DNA from: Polynucleobacter sinensis | GTDB lineage: Bacteria; Pseudomonadota; Gammaproteobacteria; Burkholderiales; Burkholderiaceae | Direction: 5' to 3' | Length of the DNA stretch: 64,000 nt | Assembly: GCF_001595985.1 (NCBI RefSeq) | Contig: NZ_LOJJ01000018.1 | Coordinates: 248,001-312,000 of the forward strand | Shown here: piece after piece, positions 35,637 through 44,582 of the stretch | Layout: the number at the start of each line of letters is the position of its first letter | How positions within the stretch are numbered: position 1 is the first letter of the stretch | The notes under the pieces: model-generated | The model's database searches: none | What the model was told of the DNA's origin: nothing | Seen by the model: only the letters and a program-made list of their open reading frames with translations | Program-made: the position numbers and the translations under genes

Positions 35637-36965
35637 TTAAAGCAGTCCGTCGAAAAGCGCCACATCTACCCAGTCTCCGGCGGCTATATTCCCTTGGTCG
35701 TGATGGAGGATGACAAAGCAATTTGCCTCACTCATGGATCTTAGAATTCCAGCACCTTGGCTACCGGTAAGTCTTACGGTAGGCCTTCCATCGGGCCCAC
35801 GCTCCAAAATAGCGCGTTGAAATTCGGTACGGCCAGGCTTTTTTCGAATAGGGGTTTGCGCAATAGCCTGAATTAATGGCGGCTCAGTCTGGTTCGCGCC
35901 ATTCAGTTGCAATAGGGCTGAGCGAACAAACTGATAAAAAGTGACCATGACCGCAACAGGATTGCCTGGGAGCCCAAAGAAAAGGCTCTTCCGATCAGGA
36001 TTCTTTGGATCCGCTGGTTTGAGGACCCCAAAGGCCATAGGTCGACCTGGACGCATCGCAATTTTCCAGAATCCCACGTCCCCCAGCTCTTGCATAATTT
36101 GCTTGGTGAAGTCAGCCTCTCCAACGGAAACTCCGCCAGAAGAGATTAGAACATCTGCTAGAGACGCAGCCTCTAAGAATGCCGATTTAAGCGATGCTGG
36201 GTCATCACGTACGATGCCGCAATCAATGATTTCCAAGTTGAGGCGATTTAATAAGCCAGTAAGACTATGGCGATTACTGTCGTAGATGCCGCCAGCATCC
36301 AAAGCTTGCCCAAGAGGGCGTAATTCGTCGCCGGAGGACAAAATCGCAACCTTCAGTTTGCGATGTACTTTGAGTGTAGCAATGCCTAAAGAGGCTGCTA
36401 AACCCAGATCAGAAGGTCTTAATAAGCGTCCGGCAGAAATTGCTGCTTTGCCGCTTTGCAAGTCTTCGCCGCGTAAACGTTGGTTCTCACCGCGCTTGAC
36501 TTGATTTTGTTTGAAAGTAACTGATGAGCTATCAGAAGACTCGGTAAATTCTTGGGGAATGACCGTATCGCAATTGTTTGGCATGAGTGCGCCAGTCATG
36601 ATCTTGATGCATTCAGTCTTCCCAATACTTCCTTCATAAGGTTTGCCTGCATATGCAGTGCCAACGACTTTCAGGGTGACGATATCGTCTTTGCTACTTA
36701 AGCAATCGCCATTAAACGCAAAGCCATCCATCGCAGAGTTATCAGCAGCCGGCACATCAATAGGTGATAGTAGGTCCTCTGCCAGAATTCGGTTAATAGC
36801 TTGATCAAGAGTGACAAGCTCAACACTCCCAGCCTCATTTCTAGATTGCGATTCGGTCAGTAAATCACTGACCAAACTGGCGATCGCTTTTCTTGCTTCA
36901 TCGACATGCAATGAGGCTGTTAGCAAAATAGGGCTATTCGGAGAGTGAATTTCAAGCTTATTCAT
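35637..36965 (-). CDS. moeA: Molybdopterin molybdenumtransferase
   Basis: Inserts molybdate into adenylylated molybdopterin made by Mog. The 442 residues include DVPAADNSAMDGFAF near the N-terminus, TGALMPNNCDTVIPQE, SSGGVSVGEADF (the MoCF domain) and LFFGLPGNPVAVMVTFYQFV. It is about 30 residues longer than E. coli MoeA. The start overlaps the mobA stop by 8 bases, in the order moaA-mobA-moeA. Confidence 0.95.
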   Translation of the reverse strand: MNKLEIHSPNSPILLTASLHVDEARKAIASLVSDLLTESQSRNEAGSVELVTLDQAINRILAEDLLSPIDVPAADNSAMDGFAFNGDCLSSKDDIVTLKVVGTAYAGKPYEGSIGKTECIKIMTGALMPNNCDTVIPQEFTESSDSSSVTFKQNQVKRGENQRLRGEDLQSGKAAISAGRLLRPSDLGLAASLGIATLKVHRKLKVAILSSGDELRPLGQALDAGGIYDSNRHSLTGLLNRLNLEIIDCGIVRDDPASLKSAFLEAASLADVLISSGGVSVGEADFTKQIMQELGDVGFWKIAMRPGRPMAFGVLKPADPKNPDRKSLFFGLPGNPVAVMVTFYQFVRSALLQLNGANQTEPPLIQAIAQTPIRKKPGRTEFQRAILERGPDGRPTVRLTGSQGAGILRSMSEANCFVILHHDQGNIAAGDWVDVALFDGLL

Positions 36966-37566
36966 TGGGTGTGTTTTCTAAAGTAGCTAGCTCTTCAGGA
37001 GTATTGACATTGGCAAACCCACGAGCATTCTCAAACACTACGGTTCCCGCTTTTAAGTCTTTAAACCAGTGATCAATCTTCAAGTCGCCCTTGCCAAGGA
37101 AGTGATTCAGAGAGTCTTGTAGGCTAGCTTTCATTAAACAGAAAACAGGTTGAGACCAGACTTTTCCATCAGCTTCTCTAGATGAGGCATATACCAAATC
37201 CAGATTCTTTAACTCGAGTTCGGCCACCATCTTTTCTGCGAGATCAGTTGGCAATAGAGGGGAGTCGCAGGGGGTGGTTAAAAGGTACGGAGTTTTGCAA
37301 TGCTTTAGTCCAATTGAGAATCCAGCTAATGGCCCAGAGAAGTCTGGGGTTTCATCCATGATGACTGGATATCCGTAGCAAGCATATTTTGTAATATTAC
37401 GATTAGCATTGATGATGATCGCGCTTACTTGAGGTTTGAGTCGACTAATAGAAGACTCAATTAAGGGTTTGCCATGGAAGGGAATCAATCCTTTATCGAT
37501 GCCCCCCATTCTTTGGGCGCGACCACCCGCCAAAATGAGTCCTGTAATTTTTTCTGAGGAAATCAT
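36958..37566 (-). CDS. mobA: Molybdenum cofactor guanylyltransferase
   Basis: Adds GMP from GTP to the molybdenum cofactor to give the bis-MGD form used by DMSO-reductase-family enzymes. The nucleotidyltransferase signature LAGGRAQRMGGIDKGL is at about residues 11-26, and TTPCDSPLLP carries the metal-binding Asp. The 202 residues fit. It overlaps moaA by one base at its start and moeA by 8 at its end. Its presence implies a bis-MGD enzyme elsewhere in the genome. Confidence 0.93.
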   Translation of the reverse strand: MISSEKITGLILAGGRAQRMGGIDKGLIPFHGKPLIESSISRLKPQVSAIIINANRNITKYACYGYPVIMDETPDFSGPLAGFSIGLKHCKTPYLLTTPCDSPLLPTDLAEKMVAELELKNLDLVYASSREADGKVWSQPVFCLMKASLQDSLNHFLGKGDLKIDHWFKDLKAGTVVFENARGFANVNTPEELATLENTPNE

Positions 37567-38678
37567 CAGCCGCCGATGTAAGACATTTCGACCTTGCGAG
37601 TGTCGCTTGTTTTGACCGTATTTGACCCTCGAATTTCGGAGTAATGGTCATCGCGGGCTGCCCATGTACTCATCACGGCATTAGCGATCTCTAAATCGGA
37701 TTTTCCGGAGCGCAGCAGTGTTTTGAAATCAAAACCCGAGTTCGCAAAGAGACAAAGATATAGCTGCCCATCAGTTGAGATACGTGCTCGCGTGCATTCA
37801 TGACAAAAAGTTTGCGTAACACTGGAGATAAATCCAATTTCACCGGAACCATCAAGATAGCGCCAGCGTTGAGCTACCTCACCTGCATAATTTGCCTCAA
37901 TGGGTTCAATAGGAAAAAATTCGTTAATGCGATTGGCAACTTCTTGGGAGGGGAGTACTTGTGACATGTCCCAGCCATTTGAGCTGCCAACATCCATAAA
38001 TTCAATAAAGCGAAGGGTAATACCGCTACCTTTGAAATGTTTTGCCATAGCAATAATCTCTTGGTCATTGGTACCCTTTTTAACCACCATATTGACTTTG
38101 AGATTGGTGAAGCCAGCCTCTTGGGCGGCAGCGATTCCATCGAGTACATCGGTCACCGGAAAATCGACATCATTCATTTTTTTGAAAATATCATCATTCA
38201 GGCCATCAAGACTAATAGTTAGTCGATGTAAGCCAGCCGCTTTTAATGCAGCAGCCTTTTTGCGTAAGACGCTACCATTGGTTGTGAGCGTGAGATCGAG
38301 GGGGTTACCATCAATCGTTCTAATTTTGGCCAACATCTCAACCAGAATTTCTAAGTTTTTTCTCAGAAGCGGCTCGCCACCAGTTAAGCGAATTTTTTCT
38401 ACGCCAAGCGTGGCAAAGATAGAGCTTAAGCGAGTGATTTCTTCAAAGCTCAAGAGTTCTTTTTGGGAGAGGTATGGGTAGTTTTGATCGAAAACTTCTT
38501 TAGGCATGCAATAGGTGCACCGGAAGTTGCATCGATCAGTTACGGAGATTCGTAAATCTCGCAAAGGACGTCCACGCGTATCGGTAGTTAAGTCATTAGC
38601 AGCTCGAAGTTGATTGGGAATGGACGGCACAAGGCCCTTGCCTTCATCTAAACGAATGGGGATGACTTTTTCAACCAT
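37566..38678 (-). CDS. moaA: GTP 3',8-cyclase
   Basis: A radical-SAM enzyme that makes the first intermediate of molybdenum cofactor from GTP. The SAM cluster is CNFRCTYC at about residues 51-58, and the C-terminal 4Fe-4S that holds GTP is in [11 protein letters not shown] with a later Cys in LYLC. The protein ends in the GG pair MoaA needs (SYIGG). The 370 residues include a 40-residue N-terminal extension. It heads the moaA-mobA-moeA operon. Confidence 0.96.
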   Translation of the reverse strand: MVEKVIPIRLDEGKGLVPSIPNQLRAANDLTTDTRGRPLRDLRISVTDRCNFRCTYCMPKEVFDQNYPYLSQKELLSFEEITRLSSIFATLGVEKIRLTGGEPLLRKNLEILVEMLAKIRTIDGNPLDLTLTTNGSVLRKKAAALKAAGLHRLTISLDGLNDDIFKKMNDVDFPVTDVLDGIAAAQEAGFTNLKVNMVVKKGTNDQEIIAMAKHFKGSGITLRFIEFMDVGSSNGWDMSQVLPSQEVANRINEFFPIEPIEANYAGEVAQRWRYLDGSGEIGFISSVTQTFCHECTRARISTDGQLYLCLFANSGFDFKTLLRSGKSDLEIANAVMSTWAARDDHYSEIRGSNTVKTSDTRKVEMSYIGG

Positions 38679-38709
38679 GGCTAATTATGGCTGTGAAACG
38701 GTGTTTCTG

Positions 38710-38750
38710 CCAAACTGCCAAATATCCTTTTGGGATAAATGACAGTCTGG
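38710..38750 (-). other. Nested hairpin between rne and moaA
   Basis: On the minus strand CCAGACTG (38750-38743) pairs with CAGTTTGG (38717-38710) around an inner TATCC/GGATA stem. No T-run follows, so it may mark an RNA processing or decay-stop site after rne rather than a terminator. Confidence 0.45.
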
Positions 38751-38759
38751 AGAAAAAAA

Positions 38760-41420
38760 TTAAACCGTTTTTTCTTGGCCGCCGGTTTCTACTAAAACCA
38801 TCGGGCCATCTGGCAGGCTTACTGGCGCTTTAGGCGCTCTACCTAAATGTAAGACTTCTGGTTCAGCTTGAATCTGTGACTGGACCTGTGCGTGCTTACT
38901 GCTGTCTGTAGCAACCCAAACCATGCCAGCAGATTGAACAACGCTATGCAAAGGCGTTTCTTCCAGGGCTTGGAAAGCCACCTTTGGAAGCTCAGGCATT
39001 GGCTTTGCAATCACCTCAATCGCAGTTACTGCAGCTGTAGCAACGGCGACCGGTACAGTTGGTGCTGATGAGGCGGTGTTCGTATTTGTCGAGCCATGAT
39101 CTTGACGAGGAGCACGTTGTTCTCTAGGTGCACGCGGTGTGCGCTCTTTCACTTCTTTAATAGCTGCAGGAGCTTTAAAGGTTTGCGTAATATTTTGGAT
39201 GGGCATAGAAGCGGATGCTCCAGCCATTCCTGCAGGTGGGCCCGAGAAGGTAGGTGGTGTTGCTACTGCTGCGCTTGAAGCGCCTGCTTCACCAGCATTT
39301 TCTGTGCGCTCACCACGCTCGCGTTGACCACGTCCACGACCGCGACGGTTGCGTCCACGACCGCGACGCTCCTCGCCATCGGCATTTGCAGCTACTTCAG
39401 TGCCAGGGGCAGCTTCAGTAGCAGGAGTTACTGCAGCTTGGTTTTCTGGTTTTGGATTATTTTGATTGCGGTTGCCGTTATTGCCATTGCGGTTGCGGCC
39501 ATCTTGACGACCTCTACCACCATTTGCTTCGCGCGGTGCATTGCCACCTTCTGCATTAGCTGCTGCACCTTCAGCTGGGCGCTCACCACGATCATTGCGA
39601 TCGCCTCGACGACCACGATTACGATTACGATCGCCATTGCGGTTGTTTTGATTGCGGCCACGCGGAGCGCTCGGTGCGGGTTTTACCTCTGGCGCTGGCG
39701 ATGAGGAGAACAGGCTCTTAATAAACCCAAAGAAGCCACCAGTGCTCGCCGTTTCCGTATTGGCCTTATCGGCGCGTACAGGGCGTGGCTGGCTCATTGG
39801 GGCTGGTGCATTCGGAGTAATTCCTTTTACAGCTGCCTCAGGGCGTGCTTTAACCTCTGCATCTTTGCGGCTCACTGCAGTGTCAGTCTCGAGCTCGCGC
39901 GCAGCTTCTTCAGCCATCACGTAGCTTGCTTTTTGATCATCTAAGCGCGGATCATCATGGCGCAAGCGCTCGAGTTTGTAATGCGGAGTTTCTAAATGCT
40001 TGTTTGGAATCATCAAGACATTCACTTTGAAGCGTGTCTCAATCTTGATCACTTCAGGACGCTTCTCATTGAGCAAGAAGGCAGCCACTTCGACTGGAAC
40101 TTGCGTATGAATAGCGGCCGTGTTTTCTTTCATTGCCTCTTCTTGGATGATGCGCAAGACTTGCAAGGCTGAAGATTCGGTATCGCGAATATGGCCGGTA
40201 CCGTTACAGCGTGGGCAGGTTACATGACTACCTTCTGATAGGGCTGGACGTAAACGTTGGCGTGACATTTCCATCAAGCCAAACTTAGAAATCTTGCCCA
40301 TTTGAACGCGAGCACGATCATGGCGGAGGGCATCGCGTAAGCGGTTCTCAACATCCTTTTGTGCTTTGCTCGATTCCATATCAATGAAGTCGATCACGAT
40401 GAGGCCACCCAAGTCACGTAAACGTGCTTGGCGAGCGATTTCATCAGCAGCCTCTAAGTTTGTGCGTGTTGCAGTCTCTTCAATGTCGGAGCCACGAGTT
40501 GCGCGGGCAGAGTTCACGTCAACTGAAACTAAGGCTTCAGTATGGTCAATCACAATTGCGCCACCAGATGGTAATGGCACGGTTCGTGAATACGCTGTTT
40601 CAATCTGATGCTCAATTTGAAAGCGGGAGAACAAAGGCACATCGTCCTGGTAACGCTTCACTCTTGGTAAATTGTCCGGCATGACTACCGACATAAATGC
40701 CGCAGCTTGCTCGTAGATATCATCGGTATCGATGAGGATCTCGCCAATATCAGGCTGGAAGTAGTCACGAATTGCGCGAATCACTAAGCTAGATTCGAGA
40801 TAGATCAGTAATGGCGCTGAGTTACCTTTGGCGGCTTCATCAATCGCTTTCCACAATTGCATGAGATAGCTTAAATCCCACTGCAGTTCTGTGGCGTCGC
40901 GGCCAATACCGGCAGTACGAGCAATGATGCTCATGCCATCAGGTACTTCTAATTGGGACATCGCTTCGCGGAGTTCTTGGCGGTCTTCGCCTTCGATGCG
41001 GCGTGATACGCCTCCTCCACGTGGGTTATTTGGCATCAATACTAAGTAACGACCTGCTAGGGAGATAAACGAGGTAAGGGCGGCGCCTTTTTGGCCGCGC
41101 TCTTCTTTTTCTACCTGAACAATGATTTCTTGGCCTTCCCGTAACGCTTCTTTAATGGAAGCATTGCGAACATCAACACCTTCTTTGAAGTAGGTGCGGG
41201 CAACTTCTTTAAATGGCAGGAAGCCATGGCGTTCCTCGCCGTAATTTACAAAGCAAGCTTCAAGCGATGGCTCAATGCGAGTAATCACACCTTTGTAAAT
41301 ATTGCCTTTGCGTTGTTCACGACCGGCAGCTTCGATATCGATATCGATGAGTTTTTGACCATCGACGATGGCAACTCGCAACTCTTCTTGTTGAGTTGCA
41401 TTAAATAACATGCGTTTCAT
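38760..41420 (-). CDS. rne: Ribonuclease E
   Basis: The main endoribonuclease for mRNA decay and rRNA/tRNA processing. Of its 886 residues, about 35-120 are the S1 domain, and a DNase-I-like catalytic region follows with [13 protein letters not shown] and [20 protein letters not shown]. The zinc-link [12 protein letters not shown] is near residue 404. From about 520 the protein is disordered. It is very Arg/Asn/Gly-rich at about 585-710, a likely RNA-binding region, and ends in a conserved-looking 80-residue segment. The ribosome site GGAGAG lies in a hairpin, and a leader of about 370 bases precedes it, as in E. coli autoregulated rne. Confidence 0.96.
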   Translation of the reverse strand: MKRMLFNATQQEELRVAIVDGQKLIDIDIEAAGREQRKGNIYKGVITRIEPSLEACFVNYGEERHGFLPFKEVARTYFKEGVDVRNASIKEALREGQEIIVQVEKEERGQKGAALTSFISLAGRYLVLMPNNPRGGGVSRRIEGEDRQELREAMSQLEVPDGMSIIARTAGIGRDATELQWDLSYLMQLWKAIDEAAKGNSAPLLIYLESSLVIRAIRDYFQPDIGEILIDTDDIYEQAAAFMSVVMPDNLPRVKRYQDDVPLFSRFQIEHQIETAYSRTVPLPSGGAIVIDHTEALVSVDVNSARATRGSDIEETATRTNLEAADEIARQARLRDLGGLIVIDFIDMESSKAQKDVENRLRDALRHDRARVQMGKISKFGLMEMSRQRLRPALSEGSHVTCPRCNGTGHIRDTESSALQVLRIIQEEAMKENTAAIHTQVPVEVAAFLLNEKRPEVIKIETRFKVNVLMIPNKHLETPHYKLERLRHDDPRLDDQKASYVMAEEAARELETDTAVSRKDAEVKARPEAAVKGITPNAPAPMSQPRPVRADKANTETASTGGFFGFIKSLFSSSPAPEVKPAPSAPRGRNQNNRNGDRNRNRGRRGDRNDRGERPAEGAAANAEGGNAPREANGGRGRQDGRNRNGNNGNRNQNNPKPENQAAVTPATEAAPGTEVAANADGEERRGRGRNRRGRGRGQRERGERTENAGEAGASSAAVATPPTFSGPPAGMAGASASMPIQNITQTFKAPAAIKEVKERTPRAPREQRAPRQDHGSTNTNTASSAPTVPVAVATAAVTAIEVIAKPMPELPKVAFQALEETPLHSVVQSAGMVWVATDSSKHAQVQSQIQAEPEVLHLGRAPKAPVSLPDGPMVLVETGGQEKTV

Positions 41421-41800
41421 AACACTCTCCTATTGGGGAGTGTGTCGCTGCGCGCTGCGTTAGGGGACAGGTTAGATACCGCTTGGGCGTAAGCCATCAG
41501 CGGCTTTGGAGTGTGGATCAAGCTAATCCAGGCATCTTTTGCCCAGTACACCGAATAACTATTGGTTAAATCGGTGCCACACCTGACGATCGCCGCAGAG
41601 ACCTCCTTTAGGTCATCAATGCAGGCGCGCGCCTGAAAACTGTCTTCTAATCGCGGGTCGCGGCATACGGCACACCAACCCTGCGCCTCATTACAACGGG
41701 GGAGGGGCAACCCCGGGAGTCTATTAAGGGCGACTCCAAGCTCCACGATTCAAACCTGACTTCAGGCTGGGATCAAGCCAATAAATTGGCTAGAGCGTTG
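41421..41800 (-). promoter_or_regulatory. Long structured 5' leader of rne
   Basis: About 370 non-coding bases between the candidate start site (near 41794) and the rne ATG. Many hairpins are visible, for example GCCAAT/ATTGGC (41777-41790), GGAGTC/GACTCC (41716-41737), GGGG/CCCC (41704-41714), GACCT/AGGTC (near 41600-41614) and the 14-base palindrome CAGGCGCGCGCCTG (41622-41635). E. coli rne has a 361-base leader through which RNase E controls its own mRNA. The open frame here (41417-41746) is not protein-like. Confidence 0.65.
41423..41442 (-). promoter_or_regulatory. Hairpin covering the rne ribosome binding site
   Basis: On the minus strand CACTCCCC, loop AATA, GGAGAGTG, with one C-A mismatch. 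GGAGAG (41430-41425) is the Shine-Dalgarno site, 4 bases before the ATG, so it is partly masked. Confidence 0.6.
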
Positions 41801-41829
41801 ATTATACGGCACAAGTTGAATGACAATGG
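41801..41829 (-). promoter_or_regulatory. Candidate rne promoter
   Basis: On the minus strand a perfect TATAAT (41806-41801) has CCATTG as a 17-base-spaced -35; TTGTCA is a better hexamer but only 14 bases away. It predicts a start near 41794. Confidence 0.45.
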
Positions 41830-41882
41830 GGTATTGTTGAGGCCCTTGTCACCCCCGATCGAGGTGTCAAGAGAGAAAAATC

Positions 41883-42899
41883 ATGAAATCCGAACCTATT
41901 TCCAAGCCTTTGACGGCAAAAACACCTGCCGCCGCTGTGCATCTTCAGACTATTGGTCCCGAAGAGGCAGGTCAGCGCTTAGACAATTTCTTGCTCAGGT
42001 GGGCTAAAGGGGTTCCCAAAAGTCACGTATATCGCATTATTCGCTCGGGCGAAGTGCGGGTAAATAAGAAGCGTGCGGAGCCGACTACCCGCCTAGTTGA
42101 GGGTGATGTGGTCAGAGTTCCGCCGGTGCGGATTGCGGAGCCAGCGCAAATGGCGGCTGTCAATACCGCTCAAACGAAGTCTCGGGCGCGGGGGTATTCG
42201 GACAAAATGCCTATTCTCTATGAGGATGAGGCATTGCTGATTGTGAATAAACCGGCAGGTTTGGCTGTCCACGGTGGCTCTGGAATTGCCCTTGGCGTTA
42301 TTGAAACTCTGCGCATTACCCGTCCAGAATTGAAATTCTTAGAATTGGTTCATCGCTTAGATCGAGATACTTCTGGAGTGCTGCTTTTGGCTAAAAAGCG
42401 GAGCGCCTTGGTGGAGTTGCATCGTCAGATTCGGGAGGGGCAGACGGATAAGCGTTATTACTTACTTGCTCATGGCGAAATTACCCAAGGACCTGGTGTG
42501 ATGCAGCTGAAGTTTCCTCTGCATAAATACTTGTTGGCGAACGGCGAGCGTCGCGTACGAGTCGATCCTGATGGCTTGCCCAGTCATACTGCCTTGCGCG
42601 TCAGCAAAATTTTCAAGCGTGAAGACGCTTCAATTACTTTGGCGGAAGCGCAGTTAAAAACAGGTCGCACCCATCAGATCCGCGTACACCTCCAAAAACT
42701 GGGTCATGCCATCTTGGGTGATGACAAATATGGTTTTGAGGATCAAGACAAGGCCATCAAATCAAAACGCCTTTACTTGCACGCCCATTTGGCTGGCTTT
42801 ACCCACCCTCGTACCGGCGAAAAGATGCGTATCGAATCACCGTTGCCCTCCGAATTTACGGCCATGATGCAAACCTTTGAAGTGCCTAAGCATGATTGA
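41883..42899 (+). CDS. rluC: 23S rRNA pseudouridine synthase (positions 955/2504/2580)
   Basis: Isomerises uridines in the 23S peptidyl-transferase region. An S4 RNA-binding domain spans about residues 26-85 (QRLDNFLLRWAKGVPKSHVYR). The catalytic Asp is in VHRLDRDTSGVLLLAK, and GRTHQIRVHLQKLGHAILGD is the second family motif. The length of 338 is close to E. coli RluC. It diverges from rne, the same arrangement as in E. coli. Its end overlaps the next gene by 8 bases. Confidence 0.95.
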   Translation: MKSEPISKPLTAKTPAAAVHLQTIGPEEAGQRLDNFLLRWAKGVPKSHVYRIIRSGEVRVNKKRAEPTTRLVEGDVVRVPPVRIAEPAQMAAVNTAQTKSRARGYSDKMPILYEDEALLIVNKPAGLAVHGGSGIALGVIETLRITRPELKFLELVHRLDRDTSGVLLLAKKRSALVELHRQIREGQTDKRYYLLAHGEITQGPGVMQLKFPLHKYLLANGERRVRVDPDGLPSHTALRVSKIFKREDASITLAEAQLKTGRTHQIRVHLQKLGHAILGDDKYGFEDQDKAIKSKRLYLHAHLAGFTHPRTGEKMRIESPLPSEFTAMMQTFEVPKHD

Positions 42900-43581
42900 A
42901 GAACAAAAGCCCGATAGACGTTATGACCTGATTGTGTGGGATTGGGATGGAACTATTATGGATTCCACGCCAACAATCGTGCATTGCATTCAACAATCAT
43001 GTCGGGACTTGGGATTTAAGGAGCCAGATGATTCATTAGCTAGCTCCGTGATTGGTTTGGGAATTCATGATTCACTCAGAAGGGCAGTGCCTTGGATTGA
43101 GCCGGCACACTTCCCAAAACTGACCGAGCGTTTTCGTTATCACTATTTAGCTAAAGATCATGAGCTTGACCTATTTCCGGGGATTCGTGAGTTGCTGGAA
43201 AACTTACGCGAAGATGGCTTCTTATTAGGTGTGGCCACGGGGAAATCTCGCGTGGGTTTAAATCGTTCTTTAAAACACCATCAGCTAGAGCATGTATTTC
43301 ATGAAACTCGCACTGCCGACGAATCGTTTTCTAAACCGCATCCAGGCATGCTGCTTGAGTTGTCGGATGTAATGCAGGTGCCAATGCGTCGAATGTTGAT
43401 GGTTGGCGATACTACGCATGATTTGGATATGGCAGCGAATGCTGGTGTTGATGCGATTGCAGTTACTTATGGCGCACATCCCTTGAGCACATTACAAGAG
43501 GCGGCTTCACTTGCCCAGGTAAATGATGTTCCAGAGTTGGCTCAATGGTTTCAAAAGAATCTCACTGTAACCAAGGAATAA
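42892..43581 (+). CDS. HAD-family phosphatase, phosphoglycolate-phosphatase-like
   Basis: Catalyses phosphoester hydrolysis with the nucleophilic Asp in VWDWDGTIMDS. GVATGKSRVGL is motif II, and MVGDTTHDLDMAANAGV is the motif IV acidic pair. I chose the ATG at 42892 (MIEEQ), which overlaps the rluC stop by 8 bases; the frame opens 15 bases earlier. A YjjG/Gph-like protein is commonly found next to rluC in this group, but the substrate is unknown. Confidence 0.88.
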   Translation: MIEEQKPDRRYDLIVWDWDGTIMDSTPTIVHCIQQSCRDLGFKEPDDSLASSVIGLGIHDSLRRAVPWIEPAHFPKLTERFRYHYLAKDHELDLFPGIRELLENLREDGFLLGVATGKSRVGLNRSLKHHQLEHVFHETRTADESFSKPHPGMLLELSDVMQVPMRRMLMVGDTTHDLDMAANAGVDAIAVTYGAHPLSTLQEAASLAQVNDVPELAQWFQKNLTVTKE

Positions 43582-43587
43582 AAAAAG

Positions 43588-44547
43588 ATGGATCAAATTC
43601 CAACTGAAAATACAAACCAGAATTGGGAGCGTCAAGCTCTCGAGCATTTATTGCTGGAAAACTTAAAAGAGACTCGAAAAGCGCGTCGATGGAAGGCGGT
43701 ATTTCGGATTCTGACTTTAATTGTTTTTGTGGGCGCAATTTTGGTGATCTTTGATTTTCATCTTCCCGGTAAAGGGATGGGGATTGAGAAACATACAGCC
43801 TTGGTCTCTCTTGAGGGTGAGATTTCCTCAAGCTCTATGGCAAATGCTTTAGATATCAATGCATCCTTAACCTCCGCATTTGAAAATGAAAATAGTGCTG
43901 GCGTGGTGTTGCGTATTAATAGTCCTGGTGGATCACCGGTTCAAGCAGGAATGATGAATGATGAAATTCATCGCTTGCGTAAGCTTTACCCAAACAAACC
44001 TTTTTATGTTGTTGTTGAAGATATTTGTGCGTCGGGTGGCTATTACGTTGCTGTAGCCGCTGACCAGATTTTGGTAGACAAGGCAAGTCTCGTCGGTTCG
44101 ATTGGCGTCATCATGGAGGGCTTTGGTTTCACAGGCTTAATGGATAAGTTGGGCGTTACCCGTCGCATGATTACTGCCGGTTCTAACAAGGGCATGATGG
44201 ATCCATTTTCCAAAGAGAATCCACAGCAAGTGGAGATGATCAAAACCATGATTGATGAAATTCATCAGCAATTTATTGCGGTAGTGAAAGCAGGGCGTGG
44301 CGATCGCTTGAAAGAAACCCCTGAGATGTTCTCAGGTCGGGTTTGGAATGGCGAACAAGCAATCAAAATTGGCTTGGTTGATGGATATGGAACGGTGGAT
44401 TCTGTAGCGCGCGATATTTTCAAGGCTCCGGATATTTTGGACTACACCATGAAAGAAAATTTCGCAGAGCGCGTTGCGAAACGTTTTGGTGCTGAGGTTG
44501 GTGCTGCAGCAGGCAAAGCTTTGATTAAGACGCCTGATTTAAAGTAA
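43588..44547 (+). CDS. sppA: Signal peptide peptidase SppA-type S49 protease
   Basis: An inner-membrane serine protease that degrades cleaved signal peptides. One transmembrane helix is at about residues 37-57. The catalytic region shows RINSPGGSPVQAG, then ICASGGYYVAVAADQIL with the likely nucleophilic Ser, and SLVGSIGVIMEGFGF. The length of 319 is the short single-domain form. The start is 6 bases after the HAD gene. Its terminator sits inside the end of the converging methyltransferase gene. Confidence 0.92.
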   Translation: MDQIPTENTNQNWERQALEHLLLENLKETRKARRWKAVFRILTLIVFVGAILVIFDFHLPGKGMGIEKHTALVSLEGEISSSSMANALDINASLTSAFENENSAGVVLRINSPGGSPVQAGMMNDEIHRLRKLYPNKPFYVVVEDICASGGYYVAVAADQILVDKASLVGSIGVIMEGFGFTGLMDKLGVTRRMITAGSNKGMMDPFSKENPQQVEMIKTMIDEIHQQFIAVVKAGRGDRLKETPEMFSGRVWNGEQAIKIGLVDGYGTVDSVARDIFKAPDILDYTMKENFAERVAKRFGAEVGAAAGKALIKTPDLK

Positions 44548-44582
44548 AAAACCGTAGATCAATAAAGTAGTAAACAAAATAC

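Noticed and set aside
35626..35721. 32-codon N-terminal extension of the small membrane protein
   Set aside because: Arg-rich and inside moeA; the ATG at 35625 gives a normal membrane protein N-terminus.
37900..38481. Plus-strand 193-codon frame antisense to moaA
   Set aside because: moaA on the other strand has full radical-SAM motifs; this frame shows none.
39340..39660. Short repeated units resembling a CRISPR or tandem-repeat array
   Set aside because: Units are irregular, lie inside the rne frame and encode its low-complexity tail; there are no spacers or cas genes.
39324..39704. Plus-strand open frame rich in Ile, Thr, Ala and Val opposite RNase E
   Set aside because: It is the mirror of the repetitive Arg/Asn/Gly codons of the RNase E tail.
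41417..41746. Minus-strand 109-codon open frame upstream of rne
   Set aside because: It lies in the structured rne leader, ends over the rne start, and has no family-like or compositional protein character.
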